A DNA stretch of 40,096 nt. Origin: an uncultured Sphingomonas sp. (GTDB lineage Bacteria; Pseudomonadota; Alphaproteobacteria; Sphingomonadales; Sphingomonadaceae). The DNA lies in NCBI RefSeq assembly GCF_913778135.1, contig NZ_CAJYVU010000113.1, positions 1 to 40,096 on the forward strand, read 5' to 3'. The notes below the pieces were generated by a model. That model worked only from the letters and a program-made list of their open reading frames with translations, was not told the DNA's origin and did no database searches. Numbering within the stretch: position 1 is the stretch's first letter; each line of letters opens with the position of its first letter. The position numbers and the translations under genes are program-made. Below are positions 6,311 through 14,082 of this stretch, piece by piece.

Positions 6311-6642
6311 GGCCGACTCTCCTTGGCATACCGGGTCCAGAGGCGGACGACGCTCCAAAACGTGATCGTAGAAAAGGTCACGCTGCCGCTTATTGCGCCT
6401 GCCCAAGCAAGTATAACTTCTAAGAGCTTGGCTGGACCTGGGTCTTGAAGATGGAAGTGCTCGCCAGTCTTTTCCGTTAGGTAACTTAAAAAAACGAACA
6501 TCAGATATACCGAGTAGGCTGCCGCACCAGCTTGTGCTTCTGACACAACGAAGTGCAGCAACGGCCGCTGCTCTACATACCTATGTATCGCGCCCCGCCT
6601 TCTACCTGCATTGTCGCCCTGAGGCGACCCAGCCAACGACAT
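6307..6642 (-). CDS. Small membrane protein coupled to the sugar transferase
   Basis: The frame extends far upstream antisense to the integrase, but ATG 6642 has GGGAGG six bases before it and gives a sensible 111-residue protein. The stop overlaps the start of the sugar transferase (ATGA), so the two are translated together. A polar N-terminus is followed by hydrophobic segments at about 37-55 (A-G-A-A-A-Y-S-V-Y-L-M-F-V-F) and 72-100 (L-L-E-V-I-L-A-W-A-G-A-I-S-G). No family is recognised. Tight coupling suggests a partner, modulator or membrane anchor of the transferase. The 101 bases between this gene and the divergent integrase should hold promoters for both. Confidence 0.65.
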   Translation of the reverse strand: MSLAGSPQGDNAGRRRGAIHRYVEQRPLLHFVVSEAQAGAAAYSVYLMFVFLSYLTEKTGEHFHLQDPGPAKLLEVILAWAGAISGSVTFSTITFWSVVRLWTRYAKESRP

Positions 6643-6743
6643 TGCGGGCCTCCCAACCGTTAGCAAAGTTCGCGGCACCTTCGTATCGTGGTTCTGCCTC
6701 CTTTGTACATCCATCATCCGGACCAAGTAGAAAGGTGTAAGCA

Positions 6744-8009
6744 ATGTTGACGAACGCCGCGGTGAAAGCCGCGCGGCCGCGCGCGGCTGGCTACAAACTC
6801 GCCGACGCCGGCGGCCTGCACCTCTACATTGCGCCGAACGGCCGACGCTCTTTCCGAATGCGATTTCGCTGGCAGGGCAAGGAGCAGCTTCTGACGTTCG
6901 GCCAGTGGCCGGAGATCTCGCTGGACGTTGCGCGCCAGCGCGCCGACCAGGCGCGCGCGCAGCTCGCCCGCGGCGATGATCCCCGCGAGTGCGTCGGCGA
7001 CGAAGCGACGAAAGTTCGTGCTTTCGAGTATGTATCGCGCGACTGGTTCGAACAGCGCAGAGCGCGCTGGTCGGCGACGCACGGGGTCGACGTAATGGCG
7101 AGCCTGGAGCGCGACATCTTCCCGGCGATCGGTGCCATGCCGATCGAGGCAATTACGACGCCGGTCGTGCTGAGCGCGCTGCGCACGCTCGAGCAGCGTG
7201 GCCGCCTCGAGACCGCGCGGCGCGTCCGGCAGCGGATCTCCGGCGTGTTCAAGCACGCGATCGCGCAGGGCTGGGCCGAGCGCGATCCCGCGGCCGTCAT
7301 CACCGACGCGCTGCTGCCCCCGCCGCCGGTGCGGCCTCAGCCAGCGCTGACCGAGCTCGACGAAGTGCGCGCCCTGGTCGCCGCGGTCGACCAGCTGGAC
7401 GCAGCGCCGGCGACGAAGAACGCGGCCGCGTTCCTGATGCTGACCGCGGTGCGCCTGGCGGCGGTGCGTGGCGCGCGCTGGCGCGAGATCGAGGATCTGG
7501 ACGGCGCGGCGCCACTGTGGCGCGTGCCGGCCGAACGCATGAAGCTGAAGGTCGCGGAGAAGGCCGAGACCCGCAACGATCACCTGGTGCCGCTCAGCTC
7601 GGCCGCGGTGGACGTGCTGCGCGCAGCGAATATGCATCGTGGTGATGCAAATATGCATGATCGCGGCGACGAGCTGATCTTCGGCGACGTCGCGGAGGGC
7701 GCGATCGGCGCGCTCTACAAGCGCGCGGGGTTCGGCGGCCGACACGTGCCGCACGGCTGTCGCGCCAGTTTCTCGACCATCCTCAACGAGCGAATGCCGG
7801 CCGAGCGGGCAGCGATCGATCGCGCGCTCGGTCACGCGCACGCCGGCGACAAGTTGGAGGCCAGCACCATCAATCGCAAGGTCGAGGGCGCGTACAATCG
7901 CGCGGCCTACCTGGGCCCGCGTCGTCGCCTGTTCGACGCTTGGGCGGCGCTGCTCGCCGGTGCGCCGATCGCGGCCGACGTCGACGAGGGCTCGGCCGAG
8001 GCCGCCTGA
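6744..8009 (+). CDS. Tyrosine recombinase, P4-type integrase
   Basis: The 421-residue protein has the N-terminal arm-type DNA-binding domain of P4-family integrases (DUF4102; L-A-D-A-G-G-L-H-L-Y-I and T-F-G-Q-W-P-E-I-S-L). A core-binding helical domain follows (about 90-190), then a C-terminal catalytic domain. Visible catalytic residues are Arg237 in T-A-V-R, Lys about 267-269, His337 and Arg340 in H-G-C-R, His364 in A-L-G-H-A, and Tyr384 in A-Y-N-R. All are present, so it looks intact. It would cut and join attachment sites to insert or excise the element. A tRNA-Thr 1.3 kb downstream is the likely target. A seven-codon tandem duplication (A-N-M-H) interrupts the catalytic domain near residues 296-309. 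Confidence 0.93.
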   Translation: MLTNAAVKAARPRAAGYKLADAGGLHLYIAPNGRRSFRMRFRWQGKEQLLTFGQWPEISLDVARQRADQARAQLARGDDPRECVGDEATKVRAFEYVSRDWFEQRRARWSATHGVDVMASLERDIFPAIGAMPIEAITTPVVLSALRTLEQRGRLETARRVRQRISGVFKHAIAQGWAERDPAAVITDALLPPPPVRPQPALTELDEVRALVAAVDQLDAAPATKNAAAFLMLTAVRLAAVRGARWREIEDLDGAAPLWRVPAERMKLKVAEKAETRNDHLVPLSSAAVDVLRAANMHRGDANMHDRGDELIFGDVAEGAIGALYKRAGFGGRHVPHGCRASFSTILNERMPAERAAIDRALGHAHAGDKLEASTINRKVEGAYNRAAYLGPRRRLFDAWAALLAGAPIAADVDEGSAEAA

Positions 8010-8299
8010 CCCCCCGGGGGGGGGCGATAGTGGGGCAGCTGCGGTGCTGGACACCGCGCAGTGGGTCCATGCGCAACGCGACGTGTTTCGGAGTAAAAAG
8101 TTCGGCTTGATCGAGCTGCTCAGATCGCGCGTTGCCCGGCTTCATTGCGCGCTACGCGCGCGACGGTTCGGCACGGTTCCTGCTCCACCCCCTCGCCGAG
8201 CACCGGGGCGGCGCAAGCCGCCACGCTCAACAGCCGGATCTTGGCGGTTGAGTGGTCAGGCGGGTGACGGTGCCGGGTTGGGGGTGATCAAATCTGCGC
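8010..8299. other. Intergenic stretch after the integrase
   Basis: No gene is seen here. It starts with a C5-G9-10 run at about 8011-8025, then a small hairpin (GCGGTG with CACCGC near 8041-8057) and several GC-rich inverted repeats between 8140 and 8260, including an imperfect CTCAAC/GGTTGAG pair near 8226-8252. One of these could be the core or arm sites of the integrase, but none repeats elsewhere in the window. Confidence 0.4.
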
Positions 8300-8333
8300 A
8301 TGGCCTCGTCCAAACGAGGCCATTCCTTTTATC
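8300..8333 (+). terminator. Rho-independent terminator
   Basis: ATGGCCTCG (8300-8308) pairs perfectly with CGAGGCCAT (8315-8323) around a six-base loop, followed by TCCTTTTATCC. The T-rich side is on the plus strand, so it would end transcripts coming from the integrase. Its tail overlaps the stop codon of the convergent winged-helix gene. Confidence 0.75.
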
Positions 8334-9096
8334 CTTCAACCCCTGAGCGGTGATACTGACCGCATGGTGTACTCGCGTTCTGGCCTTCGGAGCGGAAGGC
8401 GATCGTCGCTTCCATCCGAGCGAGGGCGGCGCGCATCTCGGGACAGGATGGCTCGACAGGAGGCCGTAGGGCCCCGCTGGGCGTGTTCTGCCGCGCCAGG
8501 CGCTTTCGGGCCAGCAGGTCGCGGAACCGCCGTAGCAGCCGGGCAGGGAAGGCCTCAGGCGTGAAGGCGTAGCTGTTCGACACCTGCTCGCGCTGCGGCC
8601 CGAAAAGGCCATCCTTCCCGGTGCGCTGCGTGCGCCGCACCCAGTCGAGCACCTTGATCCGCTTGAGCGTGTTCAGTGCCCGCACCACCGTCGTGCGGCT
8701 GACGTCGGCGGCCTTCGCGATCGTGTCGAGTGCGGGCTCTATGCAGCCGGTGCGGAAGTCTATGCCGACTCCGCCACGACGGCCGAGCAAGGCCTCGAGC
8801 ACACGCATGCCATGCAGACCTAGCGGGCGGGCACCGCCTTTACGCCGTTCGCTATCGTCCCATTCGGACACCACCTTCAGCAGGCAGTCGATCCAGCCTA
8901 GCGCGCCGGCCGTCGTACCGTCGCCGATCGGGCGCGAGACTCGCGCGCGGCGATCGTCGACGTCGTAGCTGCCTCGACGCACCTTGCGATCGGCGCCGCG
9001 TACGGCGCGGCCGCTGAGCTGGGCGGCGAACCCCTTCATGATCTGACGTGTCTGGCGAGCGGTAATTGCAGCGGATGGCTGCTGGGTAAGCGGCAT
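8329..9096 (-). CDS. Winged-helix DNA-binding protein of the integrated element (replication/regulatory type)
   Basis: The 255-residue protein has a central helix-turn-helix: L-G-L-H-G-M-R-V-L-E-A-L-L at about 92-104, then I-E-P-A-L-D-T-I-A-K-A-A-D-V-S (119-133) and R-T-T-V-V-R-A-L-N-T-L-K (134-145) as the recognition helix, followed by V-L-D-W-V-R-R-T as the wing. The N-terminal 60 residues are basic and the C-terminal third is Arg/Ala-rich and poorly defined. Similar proteins sit beside integrases on mobile elements of sphingomonads and are usually annotated as replication or HTH proteins; that link is from memory, not a search. It lies between integrase and tRNA-Thr and converges with the integrase on the terminator. 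Confidence 0.65.
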   Translation of the reverse strand: MPLTQQPSAAITARQTRQIMKGFAAQLSGRAVRGADRKVRRGSYDVDDRRARVSRPIGDGTTAGALGWIDCLLKVVSEWDDSERRKGGARPLGLHGMRVLEALLGRRGGVGIDFRTGCIEPALDTIAKAADVSRTTVVRALNTLKRIKVLDWVRRTQRTGKDGLFGPQREQVSNSYAFTPEAFPARLLRRFRDLLARKRLARQNTPSGALRPPVEPSCPEMRAALARMEATIAFRSEGQNASTPCGQYHRSGVEG

Positions 9097-9226
9097 CGTT
9101 CCGGCCCCCGTGGCGGAAGTTCGATGGGCGCGCGAAAGCGTCGGCCGAAACGTCCTTGCTCGGCCGGCGCTAGATCACGCGGAAGGTTGCGGTGGGTGAG
9201 GGAGCCTACGGAGGCGCGCGGCAGCG

Positions 9227-9246
9227 CACGTCTGAGAACAGACGTG
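9227..9246. promoter_or_regulatory. Perfect 8-bp inverted repeat, possible operator
   Basis: CACGTCTG (9227-9234) and CAGACGTG (9239-9246) form a perfect dyad around AGAA, about 130 bases upstream of the minus-strand winged-helix gene. It could be an operator or a small hairpin in the leader. Nothing else is seen between 9097 and 9346. Confidence 0.3.
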
Positions 9247-9346
9247 GTACATAGTGTGCCGCTTTGTGTGTCGATGGAGACCGATGCAGATCGCGCGTTC
9301 TGCGCTTTCGGATCAGGTCAGAAGTGGCGGAAATCCGCGGAAAACG

Positions 9347-9422
9347 TGGTGCCGGTTGCAGGAATCGAACCCGCGACCTTCGGTTTACAAAACCGCTGCT
9401 CTACCAGCTGAGCTAAACCGGC
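9347..9422 (-). tRNA. tRNA-Thr (anticodon UGU)
   Basis: On the minus strand the sequence folds as a full cloverleaf. The acceptor arm is GCCGGTT (5' end at 9422) with AACCGGC (9357-9351), then discriminator A and an encoded CCA (9349-9347). The D arm is GCTC/GAGC. The anticodon loop is TTTGTAA, giving TGT, which reads ACA threonine codons. The T arm contains GGTTCGAATCC. The 3' end points toward the integrase and prophage genes, the usual arrangement when an element has inserted in the 3' end of a tRNA. Confidence 0.96.
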
Positions 9423-9471
9423 ACGTCGTGTGCGCCGCCATGCGTCACCCGCGCTCCGACGTCCAGCCCCT

Positions 9472-10347
9472 TTACGGCGCGCCGAAGGTCCAGCCTTCGA
9501 TCCGTGCAACCTCGGGCGTGAGCGCTGGCGGATGCCATAGCTCGCTACGAAGTGCGGCGACGCGCAGCCAAGCGGCGCTGAGCAGCGCATCGCTGCTGTG
9601 ATCGTCAATCCAGCCTTTCTCGCAAACCGGCGCGCTTCCCAGTGCAGCGAGCGCCTCGTTCAACGCGGCGGTATCACGCAGCTTGCTCCGTCCGGCTGGC
9701 ACCCCTGCTTCTCGCGCGGCAAGGGTGGTGTATATTTCGAGCAGCAGGTTGCCGTGGCCGGGATCGTGATCGAACGGCCAGATCGAGACGGTGCCGCTCA
9801 GCCGATGCAACATCCGCATGCCGGTCAGGCTCGACTTGCCGACCTGCGCTGCGCCTACGAGGTTGAGGTTGCTGACCGGGTTCAGCCCCAGCGCCGCCTG
9901 AGCATGTTCGGCCAATCGCCAGCGCCCGCGGCCGGGTGGAAACAGGTCACCGGCACGCCCACCGTGCCGACGAAAGTGGCGCGACGCGTCGGGGTGGTCG
10001 ACGAAGCTGGTTGCGGAGAGGTGCGGATCGTCGGCGCAGATGCGGTCTACCAACGCCCATAAAGCGCGCGCGTCCGCTGGGCTCTGCGTCCACTCGGGGA
10101 AATAGGCGCCGCGATCGAAAAAGGGCAGCGCGGTTCCGAGGTCGAGCCCGACAAGCGTGTCGGGCGGCAGATCGTGCATGATCCAGGCAAGCACCTCCGC
10201 GCGCGACCAGACGTGATCCGGCCGTACCAGCACGGGTGCCGCGTGGCCGATCGCGCACAACGCAACCCGGATGCCTTTCTGCCGCTCGCCGACCGCCCCC
10301 GACCAATCGACCCCGGCGAAATGCCGGAAGCGCGGCGTGACGATCAT
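9472..10347 (-). CDS. DUF429-like protein with predicted RNase-H fold
   Basis: The 291-residue protein starts H-F-A-G-V-D-W-S-G-A, the first-strand motif with its acidic residue seen in DUF429 predicted nucleases. It continues with a second acidic motif V-G-L-D-L-G-T-A-L-P-F near residue 65. Late in the chain come W-P-F-D-H-D-P-G and D-D-H-S-S-D-A-L-L-S-A-A-W, the expected C-terminal acidic residues of an RNase-H-like active site. Its activity is unknown. The gene ends about 50 bases from the tRNA-Thr and begins 15 bases after the serine hydrolase stop, so the two may be cotranscribed. It appears to be the first core-chromosome gene beyond the element. Confidence 0.7.
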   Translation of the reverse strand: MIVTPRFRHFAGVDWSGAVGERQKGIRVALCAIGHAAPVLVRPDHVWSRAEVLAWIMHDLPPDTLVGLDLGTALPFFDRGAYFPEWTQSPADARALWALVDRICADDPHLSATSFVDHPDASRHFRRHGGRAGDLFPPGRGRWRLAEHAQAALGLNPVSNLNLVGAAQVGKSSLTGMRMLHRLSGTVSIWPFDHDPGHGNLLLEIYTTLAAREAGVPAGRSKLRDTAALNEALAALGSAPVCEKGWIDDHSSDALLSAAWLRVAALRSELWHPPALTPEVARIEGWTFGAP

Positions 10348-10362
10348 GGGGTTCGCGGGCGA

Positions 10363-11739
10363 TCAGTGCTGCGCGGCAAGCACGTTCGCGGCGAAGCGCG
10401 CGATGTCGAAGCTGCTTCCCGCCGGATCCTCGCCACGACGCACCACCACCAGCTTCTCGGCCGGGATCACCATCACATATTGCCCGCGGTTTCCCTGCGC
10501 CGCGTAGCTGCCGGCGGGCAGACCCTGCTTCGCGCCGAACAGCCACATCGTCGCGCCATAGCCCTCGGCACGCTCTGGCTGCGGACCGGACGGCGTCGTC
10601 ATGTAGCGCAGCCAACCCGCAGGAAGCATGCGCTTGCCCGCCCACACGCCATCCTGCAGCCAGAACTGCCCCAGTCGCGCGAGATCGCGTGCGGTCGACC
10701 ACACGTCGGACGACAGGATGTAATTGCCCTGCCAGTCCTGCTGCGCGACCGTGTGCGTCATGCCGAGCATCGTGAAGAGGCGTTGCGGAAAGCGGTCGTA
10801 GGCCGCGTCACCAAGTGAGACGCGAAGGCTGCGGACTGCCAGCAGAATATCGTTGTTGGCGTAGCGAAAGCGGGTACCCGGCCGTGCCTCGAGCGGCCAT
10901 GACGACGCCTGCTCGGTCACGGTTGTACCGCCGAAGTAGATCGCGTCGGTTCGGTTGCCCGCCGTGTCGCTGTGCAGGCCGGAAGCCATGCGAAGCAGGT
11001 CGTCGAGTTTGATGCTGCTGCGAGGATCGCCGCTACGCCATTCGGGTACCTTGGCTGGCTGATCCGGGTTCACGCCGGCCATCCCGACCAGCGTCCCGCT
11101 GATGCTCTTCGCAACCGACCACGTCCGATTGGCGACGAACGGACCGAAGCCGTCGCGGTAACGCTCAGCTACTATCTTGCCGTCGCGCAGCACGACCACA
11201 CCGACTGTCTGGCTGCCCCGGCCATAATCGGAGAAGGCGCGCGCAACGACGCTGGCCAGTGCAGGTGATGGGGCCGGGCTGATGCCAGCATCGCCCATCG
11301 GCCATTGCCGCGGATCGGCCGAGGCAGGCGCCGGTGCGCGGGCGTAGGTCGTCGCGACCGCCCGCGACACCGCCCCGATCGGCGCCAGCGTGCAACCACG
11401 GCCACGCTGCCACGTCGCCTGCCGCGCCGGCAGGTCGGGCGCGAACGGCACCGTCACGCGAGCAGTGGAGCGATCAACCGTCGCGCTCAGCGTCGGCACC
11501 AGCGCGTCATATTCGGGATAGATGCCGCGCAGTTCCAGTGCCTCGACAGCGGCCTGGCTGCGTCCGGCGTTGAAGATGCCGCCGCAGATCGTCGCCGCCT
11601 TATACCCCGCGGCGATCGCACGTACGTAGCGTTGGTCCGTCTGCCGTGGCGCGGGCGCTTGCGCCGGGGCCGGACCGCTTGTCACGATAACGGCAAGCAG
11701 AGCGGGGAGGATGAGGCTAGTCGCGCGGCGGTTGAGCAT
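10363..11739 (-). CDS. Exported serine hydrolase, beta-lactamase/class C penicillin-binding family
   Basis: From ATG 11739 the protein is 458 residues with a signal peptide (M-L-N-R-R-A-T-S-L-I-L-P-A-L-L-A-V-I, cleavage after A-P-A-Q-A). ATG 11751 is an alternative; the frame further upstream only overlaps rarA. The catalytic S-V-A-K tetrad has the nucleophile at Ser208 and Lys211. The second motif Y-A-N is at 293-295, and a C-terminal region G-N-R-G-Q-Y-V replaces the classical K-T-G box as in many esterase/peptidase members. Substrates in this family range from peptidoglycan peptides to esters; nothing here decides. The start overlaps the end of rarA by 23 bases, so it is probably read from the rarA transcript. 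Confidence 0.85.
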   Translation of the reverse strand: MLNRRATSLILPALLAVIVTSGPAPAQAPAPRQTDQRYVRAIAAGYKAATICGGIFNAGRSQAAVEALELRGIYPEYDALVPTLSATVDRSTARVTVPFAPDLPARQATWQRGRGCTLAPIGAVSRAVATTYARAPAPASADPRQWPMGDAGISPAPSPALASVVARAFSDYGRGSQTVGVVVLRDGKIVAERYRDGFGPFVANRTWSVAKSISGTLVGMAGVNPDQPAKVPEWRSGDPRSSIKLDDLLRMASGLHSDTAGNRTDAIYFGGTTVTEQASSWPLEARPGTRFRYANNDILLAVRSLRVSLGDAAYDRFPQRLFTMLGMTHTVAQQDWQGNYILSSDVWSTARDLARLGQFWLQDGVWAGKRMLPAGWLRYMTTPSGPQPERAEGYGATMWLFGAKQGLPAGSYAAQGNRGQYVMVIPAEKLVVVRRGEDPAGSSFDIARFAANVLAAQH

Positions 11740-13039
11740 GGCGCCGTTCATCCCACCAAGCCATTCGCTCGGCAATCCGCTTCTCGAACCCGCGCTCGGT
11801 TGGCTGGTAAAAGCGTTGTGGCGGAAGCTCGTCGGGCCAGTAGTTCGCGCCGGAGAATGCGTCCTCGGCGTCATGGTCGTACTCATATCCCTTGCCATAG
11901 CCGATGTCGCGCATCAGCTTGGTCGGTGCGTTCAGGATGTTGGCCGGCGGCATCAGCGATCCCGTTTCACGCGCGCTACGCCACGCGCCCTTCTGCGCGG
12001 CATAGACCGCGTTCGATTTGGGCGCAGTCGCGAGGTACACGCATGCCTGCGCGATCGCCAACTCGCCCTCGGGACTACCTAGAAAGTCATATGCTTCCTT
12101 TGCCGCAAGGCATTGCTGCAGCGCCTGCGGGTCGGCGAGGCCGATGTCCTCCACCGCAGCCCGCGTCAGTCGCCTGAGCAGGTAGAGCGGCTCTTCGCCC
12201 GCGGTCAGCATACGCGCGAGATAATAGAGTGCGGCATTCGCGTCGGAGCCACGGATCGCTTTATGCAATGCGCTGATCAGGTTGTAGTGACCCTCGCGAT
12301 CCTTGTCGTAGACGGCCACGCGGCGCTGCAGGAAGGCTGACAGGCCTGTCGGATCGAGCGGCTGGTCAAGCGCGACCGAGAACAACGTCTCGACCTGGTT
12401 GAGCAGAAAGCGCCCGTCACCGTCCGCACTGGCGATCAACGCGTCGCGCGCCGCGCTGTCGAGTGGAAGTTCGCGTCCGACCTCCGCCTCGGCGCGTGCG
12501 ACCAGTTCCTCCAGCGCCGCCGATCCGAGCCGGTGAAGGATCAACACCTGCGCACGGCTGAGCAGCGCCGCGTTCAGCTCGAACGATGGATTCTCGGTCG
12601 TGGCACCCACCAGCGTCACCGTCCCGTCCTCGACGTACGGCAAGAAGCCGTCCTGCTGCGCACGATTGAAGCGGTGGATCTCGTCGACGAACAGCAGCGT
12701 CCGCCTTCCCAGTCGTGCGTGATCGCGTGCCTCGGAGAAGACCCTTTTTAGATCGGCGACGCCCGAGAACACGGCGGAGATAGGGGCGAAGCGCAAGCCT
12801 ACTGCATCGGCAAGCAGCCGCGCGATCGTCGTCTTGCCCGTGCCCGGTGGTCCCCACAGGATCATCGACGACAATCGCCCGGCCGCCACCATTCGGCCGA
12901 TCGCACCGTCGGCGCCGGTCAGATGCTCCTGCCCGACGACCTCGACGAGCGTGCGCGGCCGCAGGCGGTCGGCGAGTGGGGCGTCGAGTGGCGGGAGAGA
13001 GGGCGCGGTGGGCTCCAGCCCGGCGAAAAGGTCGGCCAT
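11717..13039 (-). CDS. rarA: Replication-associated recombination protein A, AAA+ ATPase
   Basis: The 440-residue protein is the RarA/MgsA/WRNIP1 family ATPase, which acts at stalled replication forks together with SSB. Residues 19-41 hold the typical A-D-R-L-R-P-R-T-L-V-E-V-V-G-Q-E-H-L opening. Walker A is G-P-P-G-T-G-K-T at about 63-70, Walker B is L-L-F-V-D-E-I-H-R-F, and sensor 1 is G-A-T-T-E-N-P-S. The C-terminal oligomerisation domain has G-S-D-A-N-A-A-L-Y-Y-L-A-R-M and P-P-A-N-I-L-N-A-P-T. Length is normal and all key motifs are intact. The serine hydrolase gene overlaps its 3' end. It diverges from the PadR gene across 114 bases that contain two AGATATATC boxes. Confidence 0.96.
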   Translation of the reverse strand: MADLFAGLEPTAPSLPPLDAPLADRLRPRTLVEVVGQEHLTGADGAIGRMVAAGRLSSMILWGPPGTGKTTIARLLADAVGLRFAPISAVFSGVADLKRVFSEARDHARLGRRTLLFVDEIHRFNRAQQDGFLPYVEDGTVTLVGATTENPSFELNAALLSRAQVLILHRLGSAALEELVARAEAEVGRELPLDSAARDALIASADGDGRFLLNQVETLFSVALDQPLDPTGLSAFLQRRVAVYDKDREGHYNLISALHKAIRGSDANAALYYLARMLTAGEEPLYLLRRLTRAAVEDIGLADPQALQQCLAAKEAYDFLGSPEGELAIAQACVYLATAPKSNAVYAAQKGAWRSARETGSLMPPANILNAPTKLMRDIGYGKGYEYDHDAEDAFSGANYWPDELPPQRFYQPTERGFEKRIAERMAWWDERRHAQPPRD

Positions 13040-13083
13040 CGCCCCGTTCTACTCCGTGGCGCACGGCACGTCATGCCGCGTGT

Positions 13084-13133
13084 AAAGATATATCTAGATC
13101 GCTCTTGATAAAACGCATCCTAGATATATCCTT
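13084..13133. promoter_or_regulatory. Paired AGATATATC palindromes, probable PadR operator
   Basis: AAGATATATCTAG (13085-13097) and CTAGATATATCCTT (13120-13133) are arranged as inverted copies with centres about 34 bases apart, roughly three helical turns. Each core (GATATATC) is itself a palindrome. They lie in an AT-rich island between rarA and the PadR gene. PadR-family proteins commonly bind such boxes and repress their own operon, so autoregulation is likely. An effect on rarA is possible. Confidence 0.6.
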
Positions 13134-13153
13134 GGATTAGCAAAGCAGTTTTA

Positions 13154-13780
13154 ATGAGACATCATATGAACGATTGCGTTTACCATCGGCACGGCTTGGA
13201 GGCGCACCTGGCCGCGAGGATGGCATCCATGGCGATGCAGGGTCCGCGTGGCGGCAGGCGAGGACCGTTCGGGGGCGACTGGTTTGTTTCCAGCGAGCAA
13301 CCACGCGGCGGGCGACGCGCGCGCATGTTCGACGGCAGCGAATTGCGCCTCGTGCTGCTCAAGTTGATCGCCGAGCGGGCGCGCCACGGCTATGATCTGA
13401 TCCGCGAGATTGAGGCGATGACCGCGGGGGCCTATGTGCCGAGCCCCGGCTTGGTCTATCCGACGCTGACGTTGCTCGATGAGATGGGGCTGATCGCGGA
13501 ACAGCAATCCGTTGGCGCGAAGAAGCGCTTCGCGATCACCGACGAGGGCGTGCAGCACCTGACCGAGCGCGCCGAGGAAGTCGCCGCGCTGATGGAGCGG
13601 TTGCGCGAGCTGGCCGCACACCGCGAACGCGTCGACGCGGCACCGATCCGCCGCGCAATGGGCAATCTGAAGGTCGCGCTAAGCCACACATTCGCGTCGG
13701 GCGAGGTGCAGCAGGAGCGCTTGCACGAAGTAGCGGCGATGATCGACGAACTGGCGCAGAAGATCGAGAGGCTGAAGTAA
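13154..13780 (+). CDS. PadR-family transcriptional regulator
   Basis: The 208-residue protein has a Gly/Arg-rich N-terminal tail (residues 25-57). It then shows the PadR winged helix: E-L-R-L-V-L-L-K-L-I-A-E, R-H-G-Y-D-L-I-R-E-I-E, Y-V-P-S-P-G-L-V-Y-P-T-L and L-D-E-M-G-L-I-A. The C-terminal half is an alpha-helical dimerisation region ending in a coiled coil (E-L-A-Q-K-I-E-R-L-K). The long N-terminal extension with a His-rich start is usual for the sphingomonad subgroup next to DUF2218. ATG 13166 is an alternative start; neither has a clear ribosome-binding site. It is coupled to the next gene by a one-base TAATG overlap, and the upstream AGATATATC boxes are the likely operator. The inducer is unknown. 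Confidence 0.9.
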   Translation: MRHHMNDCVYHRHGLEAHLAARMASMAMQGPRGGRRGPFGGDWFVSSEQPRGGRRARMFDGSELRLVLLKLIAERARHGYDLIREIEAMTAGAYVPSPGLVYPTLTLLDEMGLIAEQQSVGAKKRFAITDEGVQHLTERAEEVAALMERLRELAAHRERVDAAPIRRAMGNLKVALSHTFASGEVQQERLHEVAAMIDELAQKIERLK

Positions 13781-14082
13781 TGACCGACCATCTGTCCGTC
13801 GCACGCGTGCCGACCCAGTCGGCGAGTCGCTATCTCCAGCAGCTCGCCAAACATTGGAGTCATAAGATGACGGTCACCTTCTCCGAAGAGGAGGGCGTCA
13901 TCACCTTTCCGAACGGGAGCCGTCTGGAGATGCGCGCGAGCGATGACACACTCGACCTGCTCCTGCGCGTACCCGCTGGCGAGGATAGCGCGCGCATGCG
14001 CGACGTGGTGGCGAGCCATCTCGATCGCTTCGCCTTTCGCGAGGCGCCGCTGACGTTCGACTGGCAGGAGCGCGACGCTTAA
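13780..14082 (+). CDS. DUF2218 domain protein
   Basis: The 100-residue protein matches DUF2218 over its length: A-R-V-P-T-Q-S-A-S-R-Y-L-Q-Q-L near the start, K-H-W-S-H-K at about 24-29, and a closing H-L-D-R-F-A-F-R-E. Such proteins often lie beside siderophore-interacting or PadR genes and are suspected to work in iron uptake or reduction, but no biochemical role is established. It starts in the stop codon of the PadR gene, so the two form one operon. Its stop codon shares the palindrome TTAA with the stop of the convergent glycosyltransferase. Confidence 0.87.
   Translation: MTDHLSVARVPTQSASRYLQQLAKHWSHKMTVTFSEEEGVITFPNGSRLEMRASDDTLDLLLRVPAGEDSARMRDVVASHLDRFAFREAPLTFDWQERDA

Noticed and set aside
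8010-8026. C5-G9-10 run after the integrase stop
   Set aside because: A homopolymer run is a likely place for sequencing error and shows no feature; it does not affect the integrase reading frame.
6714-8054. A 446-codon open frame on the minus strand across the integrase
   Set aside because: It is antisense to a complete integrase with all catalytic residues; its protein is Arg/Ala-rich without any domain. High GC leaves long shadow frames open.
9254-9601. Short plus-strand frame over the tRNA-Thr
   Set aside because: It is generated by the complement of the tRNA and part of the antisense of the DUF429 gene.
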